The notes beneath the pieces were generated by a model. That model did no database searches. It saw only the letters and a list, made by a program, of their open reading frames with translations, and was not told the origin of the DNA. Position numbers and translations under genes: made by a program. Of a DNA stretch of 64,000 nt, positions 7,327 through 16,484 are shown one piece after another. The number at the start of each line of letters is the position of its first letter. Positions within the stretch are counted from its first letter, which is position 1. This stretch comes from Candidatus Poribacteria bacterium (GTDB lineage: Bacteria > Poribacteria > WGA-4E > WGA-3G): contig JAJDUH010000010.1 of NCBI GenBank assembly GCA_022826805.1, positions 1-64,000 on the forward strand, read 5' to 3'.

Positions 7327-8175
7327 ATGAACTCGCTATGTTTAGAACACTGTTTGACTGAGTCAGAAAAACAGCAATTTGACGAGAACGGTTTTTTTGC
7401 GGTTGAGGATGCCATCCCGCAGGAGATGGTTGACAAACTGATCGCCGCTGTCGACCGGGTCGGAGCGGAGCATTTAGGTAAAGAAGGACTTCCAGCCGAT
7501 GCGCGCTTCAATCTCCTCGATTTCGTCGGCAGAGACGAAGCCTTTATCGAACTGCTTGATTGGCACACAACTTTCCCAAAAGTCTGGGGAATTTTGGGGT
7601 GGAACATCAAACTCTACCATTCGCATCTGATCGTGATGCCTCCGCTTCCGCCGGAAGAACGCGACAAACCGCAACGCCTCGGCTGGCACCAAGATAGTGG
7701 TAGACTCAACTTTGAGTTGGAGGGTAACCCGCGCCCACGAATATCGTTGAAGGTCGCATTCTTCCTCACCGATACATCCGTTCCAGGGCGTGGAAATTTC
7801 TCGGTAGTCCCAGGTAGCCACAAGTCGAATATATTGGAATTGCCTGAGGAAAAAACGGCGGATCCCGATAAAGCAATCCCTGTTTTTGCCAAGCCGGGAA
7901 CGGCTGTCTTTTTCGATCGTAGACTCTGGCATGCAGCAGGACGCAACAGCTCCGACATCACCCGAAAGGTGCTGTTCTACGGCTACAGCTACCGCTGGCT
8001 GCAACCTCGCGACGACATGACCGTGGAACACTGGATGGAAAGCTCTGACCCAATCCGTCAGCAGATTTTGGGCAAAAGCACGGGAGGGCACGGCTTTACA
8101 TCTCCTGGTGAAAAAGATGTGCCGCTCCGCACATGGATTCAGGAAAACCTCGGTTCTGAAGCAGTTGCGCGTTAA
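7327..8175 (+). CDS. Phytanoyl-CoA dioxygenase (PhyH) family protein
   Basis: A 282-residue Fe(II)/2-oxoglutarate-dependent oxygenase of the PhyH family. It opens with QQFDENGFFAVEDAIPQEMVDKL. The metal triad is visible as WHQDSG (His and Asp) and the distal His of LWHAAGRNSSDITRKVLFYG, with the downstream Arg that binds 2-oxoglutarate. VPGSHKSN is the usual strand-turn. The substrate cannot be predicted. The ATG at 7327 follows AGGGG by 6 bases and is preferred over longer in-frame starts. Three further PhyH genes lie at 51.3-54.0 kb. Confidence 0.88.
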   Translation: MNSLCLEHCLTESEKQQFDENGFFAVEDAIPQEMVDKLIAAVDRVGAEHLGKEGLPADARFNLLDFVGRDEAFIELLDWHTTFPKVWGILGWNIKLYHSHLIVMPPLPPEERDKPQRLGWHQDSGRLNFELEGNPRPRISLKVAFFLTDTSVPGRGNFSVVPGSHKSNILELPEEKTADPDKAIPVFAKPGTAVFFDRRLWHAAGRNSSDITRKVLFYGYSYRWLQPRDDMTVEHWMESSDPIRQQILGKSTGGHGFTSPGEKDVPLRTWIQENLGSEAVAR

Positions 8176-8189
8176 CTTCCAAAAGCAAT

Positions 8190-8211
8190 GGGCGGGTACC
8201 ACAACCCGCCC
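8190..8211 (+). terminator. GC-rich hairpin after the PhyH gene
   Basis: GGGCGGGT (8190-8197), loop ACCACA, ACCCGCCC (8204-8211), starting 14 bases after the stop. There is no clear T-tract, so it may be a REP-like or Rho-assisted terminator. It resembles the hairpins at 2750, 21540 and 41078. Confidence 0.45.
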
Positions 8212-8284
8212 ACACACGACAAAGCCTCCAACCTACCGGAATCAAGACCGCCCCAAAAAATTAAAGCCTCCGCTTTCCATTTCT

Positions 8285-8314
8285 TTGGCAATTCCAAAAA
8301 AAAAATTGTATACT
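8285..8314 (+). promoter_or_regulatory. Putative promoter of the TonB-receptor operon
   Basis: -35 TTGGCA (8285-8290), 18-base spacer rich in A, -10 TATACT (8309-8314). A transcript from here would carry a leader of about 140 bases that includes both copies of the tandem repeat at 8339-8490. Confidence 0.5.
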
Positions 8315-8338
8315 TTCTATTGCAACATATCACACATA

Positions 8339-8490
8339 ATTTTCTAAGACACCAAGGAGAGCAGTCGCAAACTGTCATGTAAACATCTTGCGGACTGCTA
8401 ACGTTTGCATACACCAGATACTATTTTCTAAGACATCCAGAAGAAGGGTTCCCAATCGTCATGAAAATATCTCTCTGCCTGCTAACGTTC
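8339..8490 (+). repeat. Imperfect tandem duplication (84-bp period) of the leader and start codon
   Basis: The segment ATTTTCTAAGACA...GTCATG...GCTAACGTT occurs at 8339-8406 and again at 8423-8490, exactly 84 bases apart. The second copy contains the real ATG of the receptor (8461). The first copy has an ATG at the equivalent place (8377) followed at once by TAA. The first copy therefore looks like a duplicated, silenced gene start. Confidence 0.7.
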
Positions 8491-10683
8491 CTTTTAGTGC
8501 CGGCAATCGCCTTTCCCCAAACAGGGACAATTGAAGGCATTGTCTACAACAACAGCACACAGGAACCGTTAGCGGGCGCGGAAGTCCAGATTGTTCAAAT
8601 CGATCAACGCCAGAAAACTGATGAAAATGGAAAGTTCGCTTTCAGCGCCGTCGCTGAAGGCACGTATACCTTAATCACAACACCACCTGATTCCGAATTA
8701 ACACAACAGACCACGGTTACAGTTGTAGCAGGGGAGACCCTAAAGCCGGAAATTTATGTCAGCACAGCACAGTATCGTCTTGAAGAAGTCGAAGTAACCG
8801 GTGAACGTGATCCCAAAACTATCAGCAAAAAGAGCCTTCAAGCAGAAGAAATTACACGCCTGCCCGGCACAGGTGGTGACGTGCTTCGCGCCCTTCCTGC
8901 TATTCCTGGCATCGGTGTCGCAAACGATTTTAGCGGTGCACTTTATATCCGTGGCGGTTCCGATGAGGATAATCTCTACTACTTCGACAGAGTCCCCGTT
9001 GGTTACCCATATCACTTCGGCGGGATCGTCTCGTCCTTAAGCTCTGAAATTATCGATCGAATTGATGTTTACGCTGGCGGATACGGTGCCGAATACGGTG
9101 TGGACTCTCAGGCTGTGATTGACATCTACTCACAGGACGATAGTCGAGCAAATTTAGGTGGAAAGTTTAATCTTAATCTCCTCTATTCAGAGGGACTCCT
9201 TCAAGGCAAAATCGGTGAAAAAGGGTTCTGGTACGCCGCCGGACGTAGAAGTTATATAGATCTGTTCGTTGGCTCACTGTCGTTCGACGCTGGCGCCATC
9301 ACCGCCTTTCCCCGTTTCTGGGATTATCAGATGAAGGCGGGATATGATCTCAGCGAAAAACATCAACTTTTTTTCAATCTCTTTGCTTCAGGCGATAAGT
9401 TTGCTTTGAAGTTAGATGGCGAGGACGTAGATCAAGATTTTAGAGGAAATGTCAGTTTTGAGAGCGGTTTCGAGGGCTCAGGTTTGCATCTCCGTTCTAT
9501 CCTCACTGACCGACTCACTTCTTATCTATCACTAACCCGTTCGAATTTCCTGTTTGATGTCAACTTTGGTCCGGCACTCGCCCTGAAAGTTGATGCCCCT
9601 AATTACACCCTCCGCCAAGACATTACATACGAACTAAATCCAAGGCACCGTTTGGAATCCGGGTTAATCCTCGGACTCGAACCCGGGCAGGTTACTGGCA
9701 CTTTCACCCGGATACCTGATGAGGGTGAAGTAGATTTTGACATCCGATTTGAGGAAAAGGTCGCGTTAGACGAATACGTGCGCGGACAACGCATCGAAGG
9801 CTACCTTCAAGATAGGTATGCACTGCTGCCATTTTTATCAGTTGTATTCGGACTCCGTTTCGATTATTTCAACCGCATCGATCAACTCTCTATCCAACCA
9901 CGCGGCAGCGTGCTTGTGGAACTCCCTAACAGTTCTGAGCTCCAATTTGCTTACGGAATTTACAACCAAACCCCGATACCCGCACTACTCTCTCCGAGCA
10001 TAGGGAACCCAGCCTTAAAGTCAAGTCGCGCAAGTCACTATATCCTCGAACTTAAACGACCACTCTCACAAGATACAGAAATCAAAATGGCGGCTTATTA
10101 CAAAGACTTGACAGGCATAGTGACTACCGACGAGGAAGCCGCTTATCTCAATCAAGGCACTGGTTACGCACAAGGCACCGAAATTTTTCTACGGCACCGG
10201 AGTGGCGACCAATTTTTCGGTTGGATTTCTTATGCGTATGCGCTATCTGAACGTCGCGATCGCCCCAGTGAACCCTACCGTCCCTATTCGTTTGACCAGA
10301 CGCATGTTGCCACACTCGCCGCAAGTTACAAACTCACCCCTACCTTGGAGTTCGGGGCGAAGTGGCAGTACCGAACCGGTAATCCTTATACACCCTGTGA
10401 AGGGGCAACAGTCCAGTTCGATCCGAGAAATGGAAATCCTATCTTCATCCCTATCTACGCAGAGACCAACTCAGACCGTCTGCCGCCGTATCATAGATTG
10501 GATATCCGCGTTAGTAAAATCTTCCAAGTTGGGAACTGGAAACTCGGAACTTTCCTTGAACTTCTAAATACCTACAACCGAAACAATTTGCTTGATTTCA
10601 ACTATAGCGAAGACTGTCAAACGCGGAACGATATCAATCAGTTACCTTTTGTCCCATACTTAGGAATTACAGCGGAATTTTAA
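8461..10683 (+). CDS. TonB-dependent receptor with N-terminal carboxypeptidase-regulatory-like domain
   Basis: A 740-residue outer-membrane protein. Signal peptide MKISLCLLTFLLVPAIAFPQ, then a CarboxypepD_reg-like Ig domain (GTIEGIVYNNSTQEPLAGAE...AEGTYTLITTPP, residues about 20-90). The plug follows: LPGTGGDVLRALPAIPGIG, LYIRGGSDEDNLYYFD and YAGGYGAEYG. A beta-barrel then runs to the C-terminus, ending on an aromatic residue (GITAEF). It imports an unknown ligand with energy from TonB. The next gene is a paralogue with the same plug. Confidence 0.88.
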   Translation: MKISLCLLTFLLVPAIAFPQTGTIEGIVYNNSTQEPLAGAEVQIVQIDQRQKTDENGKFAFSAVAEGTYTLITTPPDSELTQQTTVTVVAGETLKPEIYVSTAQYRLEEVEVTGERDPKTISKKSLQAEEITRLPGTGGDVLRALPAIPGIGVANDFSGALYIRGGSDEDNLYYFDRVPVGYPYHFGGIVSSLSSEIIDRIDVYAGGYGAEYGVDSQAVIDIYSQDDSRANLGGKFNLNLLYSEGLLQGKIGEKGFWYAAGRRSYIDLFVGSLSFDAGAITAFPRFWDYQMKAGYDLSEKHQLFFNLFASGDKFALKLDGEDVDQDFRGNVSFESGFEGSGLHLRSILTDRLTSYLSLTRSNFLFDVNFGPALALKVDAPNYTLRQDITYELNPRHRLESGLILGLEPGQVTGTFTRIPDEGEVDFDIRFEEKVALDEYVRGQRIEGYLQDRYALLPFLSVVFGLRFDYFNRIDQLSIQPRGSVLVELPNSSELQFAYGIYNQTPIPALLSPSIGNPALKSSRASHYILELKRPLSQDTEIKMAAYYKDLTGIVTTDEEAAYLNQGTGYAQGTEIFLRHRSGDQFFGWISYAYALSERRDRPSEPYRPYSFDQTHVATLAASYKLTPTLEFGAKWQYRTGNPYTPCEGATVQFDPRNGNPIFIPIYAETNSDRLPPYHRLDIRVSKIFQVGNWKLGTFLELLNTYNRNNLLDFNYSEDCQTRNDINQLPFVPYLGITAEF

Positions 10684-10707
10684 TCTGATTCAGCAAGGAA
10701 TGGAAAC

Positions 10708-12855
10708 TTGAGACAGATACTGATTCTTTTGATACTCATAGGACCTTTAAGTGCTTCCGCGCAAACCGACGGTGATAGTGTTAAGTCAGATCCAGTGGAG
10801 AGTAACACTTCAGGTGATGTTATTACCTTAGAAACAATCAGGGTTGAAACGCAACAGTTAGAGATAAAACCGCGGTACACTATCAAGGGCAGAACAATCC
10901 GAAGCGCAACAGGGAGCGGCGGAGATCCGCTTCGCGTATTCAACAGCCTCCCAGGTGTTGGCGTCCTAAACGATTTCGTAGGAGTCCTCTCTGTACGAGG
11001 AGGTGGACCTGAAGATAATCTTTACTACTTCGATCGACTGCTGTTAGGTTACCCATACCATCTTCAGGGAATTGTCTCGACAGTCAACGCCGAAGTGATT
11101 GAAAGTGTTGAAGTCTATCCAGGTGGATACGGAGCAGAATTCGGTTCCGATTCACAAGCCGTGATTGACATCCACTCCCGCACGAAAACTGATACCATTT
11201 TCGGGGGAACAGTCAATCTCAATCCGGTATATTCTCAAGCCTTTCTCGAGGGAAACTTAGGAGAACGCGGGTATTGGTACGCATTTGGGCGGCGGAGTTA
11301 TATGGGACCCCTCTTTGAATTGCTACCACGCTTGTTGGAGATTGAGAACGACTTAGTAACCGAGGTTCCAAGATTCTGGAGTTATCAAGGAAAAGGCGTC
11401 TACCAATTAAACAGCATTCACAAGTTGGTTATCAACGCCATTGCGGCGGACGATTCGGCTGAATTTAACTTCGGATCGGACGAAGTGTCCACAAGCGACC
11501 TCCGGGGTCCACTGAGATCGGATAATCCATTCGATTCACAAGGTATCCATCTCTATTCCGAGAAAGAGAATCTATTTAGCTCGGTTGTATCGCTAACGCG
11601 CTCGTTCTCTCGTACAGAACTTAATTTTGGTGAAGGATACTTCTATCGGAGCGCACAAAGTGTCTATGCGCTGCGAGGTGATCTTGAGTACTGGGCTAAA
11701 TTCCCAAAGACGCTATTGGAGTCGGGTTTCCTCCTTGCGAGTCTTCCCTCAACACTGATTAGTGACGGTGCGCGCCCGTTTGAAGAGGGAGATCCAGACT
11801 ATGACTTCAGACTCAAACGAGATGGATCAAAAATTCTGACCTCTACATCCACAATTTTGCATCGTCTCGAAGGATACTTGCAAGCGACGCAGGACTTAAG
11901 TACGTTTCGTTATGCCGACCTCTACGCCACCTTCGGGATGCGGGCGAGTTATCTTAATCTGATAGATACCTTTTCAGTCCAACCGCGCGGACTCCTCGGT
12001 GTAACGCTTGGACCAGAGTCCGCAAATAGTGATGCCCTATCTCTCTTTCCAATAGATCTCCGCTTCATGTACGGCACTTACATCCAAAACCCACAGCCCT
12101 ACCAAGTGGTACTTGGGAAAACGAATCCAGAGATTGCCCCGAGTCTTGCACAGCATTATGTTATAGCATTGTCAAAAGAACTTACCTCAGAAATAACACA
12201 AAAACAGCTACCCTCACAGACAAGGATCGAAGTCGCTGGTTATTACAAAAACCTTCGCGATATGATTACCTACAACGAATCCGAAAGCCGTTATCAGAAC
12301 CAACGGACTGGATATGTGAGAGGCGTTGAGATTTCATTGGAGCATGAAATCGGCGAAGTGTTCCGAAGTTGGCTTTCTTACGCTTACACCATCTCCAAAC
12401 GTCAGGATTCTCCAAGAGACGACGAGCGTTTTTATATGTACAATACACCGCATGTTTTGTCAATCGGTCTGAATTACCTATCAGAAACTTGGGAACTCGG
12501 CGCAAATTGGCAATACAAGAGCGGTGTTTTGTATTCCCCATTGGTAGATCGGGAACCCTATACCAATCCGTTCACCAAAAACAAAACGTGGCTACCAATT
12601 TACGGTGAACCTGAGCGTACCGCAGCATACCACCGTTTAGATTTACGAATCCATCGGTCCATCACCCTGATCGACGAATTCCGCTGGTCCTTCATTCAAA
12701 TCAACAATTGGAAAGGCGGGATTACCTTCGAACTGTGGAACGCTTACAACCGCACGAATTCTCTCCAAGTTCGGTATAATTCGGATTTCACAAAAGAGGT
12801 TCCGATCGCTCAATTACCTATAGTTCCGTTTTTCGCGCTGACGTTTGAATTTTGA
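10708..12855 (+). CDS. TonB-dependent receptor, paralogue without the regulatory-like domain
   Basis: A 715-residue outer-membrane receptor. TTG start behind CAAGGAA, then the signal peptide QILILLILIGPLSASA. The plug closely follows the upstream gene (FNSLPGVGVLNDFVG, LSVRGGGPEDNLYYFD and YPGGYGAEFGSDSQAVIDI) and a barrel ends in FFALTFEF. The N-terminal carboxypeptidase-like domain of its neighbour is missing, so the pair arose by duplication followed by domain loss or gain. It lies 24 bases after the first receptor and is probably co-transcribed. Confidence 0.88.
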   Translation: MRQILILLILIGPLSASAQTDGDSVKSDPVESNTSGDVITLETIRVETQQLEIKPRYTIKGRTIRSATGSGGDPLRVFNSLPGVGVLNDFVGVLSVRGGGPEDNLYYFDRLLLGYPYHLQGIVSTVNAEVIESVEVYPGGYGAEFGSDSQAVIDIHSRTKTDTIFGGTVNLNPVYSQAFLEGNLGERGYWYAFGRRSYMGPLFELLPRLLEIENDLVTEVPRFWSYQGKGVYQLNSIHKLVINAIAADDSAEFNFGSDEVSTSDLRGPLRSDNPFDSQGIHLYSEKENLFSSVVSLTRSFSRTELNFGEGYFYRSAQSVYALRGDLEYWAKFPKTLLESGFLLASLPSTLISDGARPFEEGDPDYDFRLKRDGSKILTSTSTILHRLEGYLQATQDLSTFRYADLYATFGMRASYLNLIDTFSVQPRGLLGVTLGPESANSDALSLFPIDLRFMYGTYIQNPQPYQVVLGKTNPEIAPSLAQHYVIALSKELTSEITQKQLPSQTRIEVAGYYKNLRDMITYNESESRYQNQRTGYVRGVEISLEHEIGEVFRSWLSYAYTISKRQDSPRDDERFYMYNTPHVLSIGLNYLSETWELGANWQYKSGVLYSPLVDREPYTNPFTKNKTWLPIYGEPERTAAYHRLDLRIHRSITLIDEFRWSFIQINNWKGGITFELWNAYNRTNSLQVRYNSDFTKEVPIAQLPIVPFFALTFEF

Positions 12856-12957
12856 TTAACCCACCCAATTGAAATTTATATAGTCCAATTCGTCTCCTCT
12901 TTCGTCTATAATATTAACTTGTAAACTTAGATCTTTTTCTTGGAGGAGACAACAGTT

Positions 12958-15216
12958 TTGGATGACCACCCATTTTCCTCACCGAGATTCCGGAGAATCG
13001 TACTTCCCTTGATCGTTTTTACGCTACTGTACGTCGGTATTGTCAGTGTCCACGCTGAATCCCACGACTATGAGATTAAGGCACACCGGACCTACCAGAG
13101 TATTGAAATTGACGGCGACTTAACAGAAGAAGATTGGCAAAACGCCGAAGTTATCAATGAGTTCGTGCAAATTGAGCCGTATGAAGGCGAAATCGGTTCC
13201 GAAGCAATGGAAGTTCGGGTTCTTTACGATAATGAGAATATCTACTTCGGTTTCACTTGTCACGATTCAGAGATATCAAAGCTTGTTGCGAACGAGATGC
13301 GCCGCGATTCCCGCGACCTACACGAAAACGACACTGTGTTCTTGATACTCGACACGTATAACGACCAACGCAGCGGCTTTTTCTTTCGGATGAACGCACT
13401 TGGTGCAATACAGGACAGAGCCGTAACAAACAGTGGTGATACACTCAACAGGGATTGGGATGCCGTTGTGGAGTGTAAGTCGAAAATCAACGATACCTAT
13501 TGGACTTCCGAACTTAGCATCCCATTTAGTCAACTCCGTTTCAAACAGAGCGATCAGATTGTATGGGGTATGAACACCGGTCGCGAACTCGCGCGAAACC
13601 AAGAAGAGATGATATGGACGCCTGTTCCAGCGTCTTACGGCGGCATGGCGAAATATCGGACTGCCAACATGGGAAGACTTGTCGGGATTTCAGGCGTTGC
13701 TCCCTCTCGAAATTTAGAGGTGCTCCCTTATGTCCTTCCCGGCGTGACCCAAATTAATGGGAATGATGCAGGACTTGAAACTGAAGGAAAATTCAAGATA
13801 GGTTTTGATGCCAAATACGGTATTACGTCAAATCTGACCACTGACATCACTTATAACACTGACTTCGCGCAGGTCGAAGCAGATGAAGAACAGGTAAATC
13901 TCACCCGATTTAGCCTCTTTTTCCCTGAAAAGCGCCCCTTCTTTTTGGAGGGTGCAGGTCTTTTCGATTTTGGGGTACCCCGGACGAGTTTCCGACGACC
14001 ACCACCGATGCTCCTCTTCTATAGCCGACGGATTGGACTGGCAGAAGGTAACGCGATTCCGATCATCTTTGGTGGAAAAGCGAGTGGTAAGGTAGGCTCT
14101 TACGGTGTAGGGTTTCTCAACGTCATGACAGATGAATATTACGATGCCGACCCGCTGGATGACCCAATTGACATCCCGCGCACTAATTATTCTGTAATGC
14201 GAATTACAAAAGACGTGGCTTCGGGTTCGCGGATCGGGATAATTGCTGTAAACAAGGACGAAATCGGGGATTACAATCGCGCAGGCGGTTTTGATTTTGA
14301 GTACCGTCCCAATGATAATATGGACGTTCGCGGCTTGTGGTCCCGCACATTTGAACCGGGTGCGTCCGGACAAAATGACGCATGGTATCTCGGCGCCAAT
14401 TGGCGGAGAAATCGTTTCCGTCTGGAGGGTTCGTATACAGACATTAATGAGGATTTCAACCCTGCTGTCGGATATGTGAGACGTACTGGCGTCCGGCACC
14501 TCCGCGGTGAGATGCGCTGGACCCCGATGCCCCAAAAATTCGGAATTCGCCAGATTTGGACCGGTCCAGAGATGAACTACATCCTCAATAGCGACAACCA
14601 ATTAGAAGAATGGAACGTTTCCTACACCAATTGGTTTGAATTCGACAGTGGAGACTATATTCTTTTCAACGGCAGACGCACCTTTGAGCGGTTGGATGAG
14701 ATTTTCGATTTTAGGGATGGTGTAGAGATTCCGATAGGCGACTACGCATCTAACGCATATAGTGTCCGTTTATCCAGCAGTGATAGCCGTCCAATTAGTA
14801 CAACTCTTGGAGGCGGCATAGAGGATTTCTACAGAGGTGAAGTGCGTAGAGCATATATACAGACCACGCTTAAACCGAATGCGCATATAAGTCTGAGTGT
14901 ACAATATCAATTTAATCAGGTAGTAGATCTACCGGAAACGTATTTTACAGACGGGGAACCCCGTCCTGTTTACGCCAACCTTTTCAGGGGTAGACTTGAT
15001 TACTCTTTTTCGACAGAGCTCTTTGCAAAACTCTTCGCACAATGGAATGCTGACTCGAATGTCGTGTCTACGAACTTCTTAATCAATTACATTTATCGCC
15101 CGGGAAGTGATTTCTATTTCGTCTTCAATCAGACCTACGATACCAATGGGACCACGAAATCCAGACTCTTAGATTCCGCCGTTGTTGCCAAGGTAACTTA
15201 TTGGTGGAACCCGTAG
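12958..15216 (+). CDS. Exported DUF5916 protein with N-terminal CBM9-like domain
   Basis: 752 residues. Signal peptide region RRIVLPLIVFTLLYVGIVSVHA. A carbohydrate-binding-module-9-like domain follows (IEIDGDLTEEDWQNAEVI...VRVLYDNENIYFGFTCHD...FLILDTYNDQRSGFFF). The long DUF5916 region comes next (FSLFFPEKRPFFLEGAGLF is its hallmark), with many barrel-like strands and a C-terminal WWNP. Such proteins commonly sit beside TonB receptors and are thought to be outer-membrane associated, but their function is unknown. The TTG at 12958 is chosen because GGAGGAG (12942-12948) lies 9 bases ahead. Confidence 0.8.
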   Translation: MDDHPFSSPRFRRIVLPLIVFTLLYVGIVSVHAESHDYEIKAHRTYQSIEIDGDLTEEDWQNAEVINEFVQIEPYEGEIGSEAMEVRVLYDNENIYFGFTCHDSEISKLVANEMRRDSRDLHENDTVFLILDTYNDQRSGFFFRMNALGAIQDRAVTNSGDTLNRDWDAVVECKSKINDTYWTSELSIPFSQLRFKQSDQIVWGMNTGRELARNQEEMIWTPVPASYGGMAKYRTANMGRLVGISGVAPSRNLEVLPYVLPGVTQINGNDAGLETEGKFKIGFDAKYGITSNLTTDITYNTDFAQVEADEEQVNLTRFSLFFPEKRPFFLEGAGLFDFGVPRTSFRRPPPMLLFYSRRIGLAEGNAIPIIFGGKASGKVGSYGVGFLNVMTDEYYDADPLDDPIDIPRTNYSVMRITKDVASGSRIGIIAVNKDEIGDYNRAGGFDFEYRPNDNMDVRGLWSRTFEPGASGQNDAWYLGANWRRNRFRLEGSYTDINEDFNPAVGYVRRTGVRHLRGEMRWTPMPQKFGIRQIWTGPEMNYILNSDNQLEEWNVSYTNWFEFDSGDYILFNGRRTFERLDEIFDFRDGVEIPIGDYASNAYSVRLSSSDSRPISTTLGGGIEDFYRGEVRRAYIQTTLKPNAHISLSVQYQFNQVVDLPETYFTDGEPRPVYANLFRGRLDYSFSTELFAKLFAQWNADSNVVSTNFLINYIYRPGSDFYFVFNQTYDTNGTTKSRLLDSAVVAKVTYWWNP

Positions 15217-15250
15217 TGCAAGAAACAAAGCGCATTTGACGCTAAAAAAG

Positions 15251-15280
15251 TTGACACTGAAACAAAAATTGTGATATAAT
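15251..15280 (+). promoter_or_regulatory. Consensus sigma70 promoter of the TonB-like gene
   Basis: Perfect -35 TTGACA (15251-15256) and perfect -10 TATAAT (15275-15280) with an 18-base spacer. It gives the TonB gene its own transcription start, with a leader of about 205 bases. Confidence 0.75.
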
Positions 15281-15493
15281 TAGGGTATCTTCACGCGAAA
15301 ATGGAAAAATGTTACCATATTCTATGGGATCCGTTAAACATTTCGATAGTACCTGACGTCAAAATTAATACTTGTAAATAACTTTTAAAGTACTTTTTTA
15401 CAACATGGGTTTCCGTCAGGTGCCACATGAAAACAGGGTCCTGATGCCCAATTATCCATCTTTTTTTACAGGTTTTTATAGGAGGAAAAGCGA
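15281..15493 (+). other. Long 5' leader of the TonB-like gene with long-range pairing
   Basis: About 205 untranslated bases between the promoter and GGAGG (15481-15485). ACCTGACG (15351-15358) is perfectly complementary to CGTCAGGT (15414-15421), closing a large loop, and a T-rich run follows near 15462-15468. No open frame with a ribosome site is visible. It may carry post-transcriptional control, but no known riboswitch is recognised. Confidence 0.35.
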
Positions 15494-16447
15494 ATGAGCA
15501 GCAGATCTTCCGGTATGCTCAGTGAAATGCGACAACGTCGGGCAGAGCGTAAAAAACCTAAGCGCTTTGTTGCCCTGAAGACAGTTTCACTTGATGCCAG
15601 CCAGCAGCGCGGTATTTCTACTGCGCAAGCGAACGTAGTAAAGCACCCCATTACACACAGCCACGTCGGACAGAGTTCTACGGCGTTCTCAGTCGCAGTA
15701 GTGTTTCATGTAATTATTGGGTTTATATTTAGCGCTTTCTTTATCGCTGATCAGATTGCACAGGAGAAAGAGACATTTGATATCAGCATCGTTACAGAAG
15801 AGTCAAAAACCAAGCGGCGTTTCCGTCGTAGGGAAACCCCTAAGTTTGAGACACAACAGCAACAGCAGCAGGAACTCCTTATCCAGAGACCGGTAAAAAC
15901 TACCGCCTCCCAATCCTTAGCAAGTGATGGATTCGTAATCCCTGATGGGTCGGAAACCGCTGTCGATCTCTCAGAACCGAGTGGCGATGCAGGTCCGAAA
16001 ATGATAGAAGTTGAGCGAAATTTTGCACAACCGACGCGTTCACTGGAACCAGAGACAAAAGCACCAGGCTTTGAGATACAACGCGAAGCACCATCGCTGA
16101 TTAACAAACTCGATGTTGACGTAGAAAAAGAGGGGCCCGGATTAGGTGGTGTTGATTTCGAGCCTGAACCTGGCGTCACTGAGCCGAAGGTTAAGTACCT
16201 CGCAGAGAAAAAGTATCCCGATAGCGCGAAAAAAGCAGGGAAAGAAGGCAAAGTTATTCTGAAAGCGACTATTGACGAAAACGGTATCCCACGCGACATC
16301 GTAGCACTCACAAATCTCGGGTATGGACTTGAGGAGGCAGCGATTACGATGCTGAGGAAGAGTACTTTTCGTCCGGCTACAAAGGCGGGAAAACCAATAA
16401 GTCTGGAAGTTGAAATACCTGTCGATTTTAAGCTTAAAGACAACTAA
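15494..16447 (+). CDS. TonB-family energy transducer
   Basis: 317 residues. A basic cytoplasmic head (RQRRAERKKPKRF), one transmembrane segment (FSVAVVFHVIIGFIFSAFF, about residues 65-84), a long periplasmic linker with a poly-Gln run, and a C-terminal TonB domain (KYPDSAKKAGKEGKVILKA, then STFRPATKAGKP). It transmits proton-motive force to TonB-dependent receptors, and the two receptors upstream are its likely partners. The cytoplasmic head is longer than in Escherichia coli TonB. ExbB and ExbD are not in the window. Start behind ATAGGAGG. Confidence 0.85.
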   Translation: MSSRSSGMLSEMRQRRAERKKPKRFVALKTVSLDASQQRGISTAQANVVKHPITHSHVGQSSTAFSVAVVFHVIIGFIFSAFFIADQIAQEKETFDISIVTEESKTKRRFRRRETPKFETQQQQQQELLIQRPVKTTASQSLASDGFVIPDGSETAVDLSEPSGDAGPKMIEVERNFAQPTRSLEPETKAPGFEIQREAPSLINKLDVDVEKEGPGLGGVDFEPEPGVTEPKVKYLAEKKYPDSAKKAGKEGKVILKATIDENGIPRDIVALTNLGYGLEEAAITMLRKSTFRPATKAGKPISLEVEIPVDFKLKDN

Positions 16448-16484
16448 CGGGACTGCTGAAAAACCTACCAGAAGAATTGGCGAT

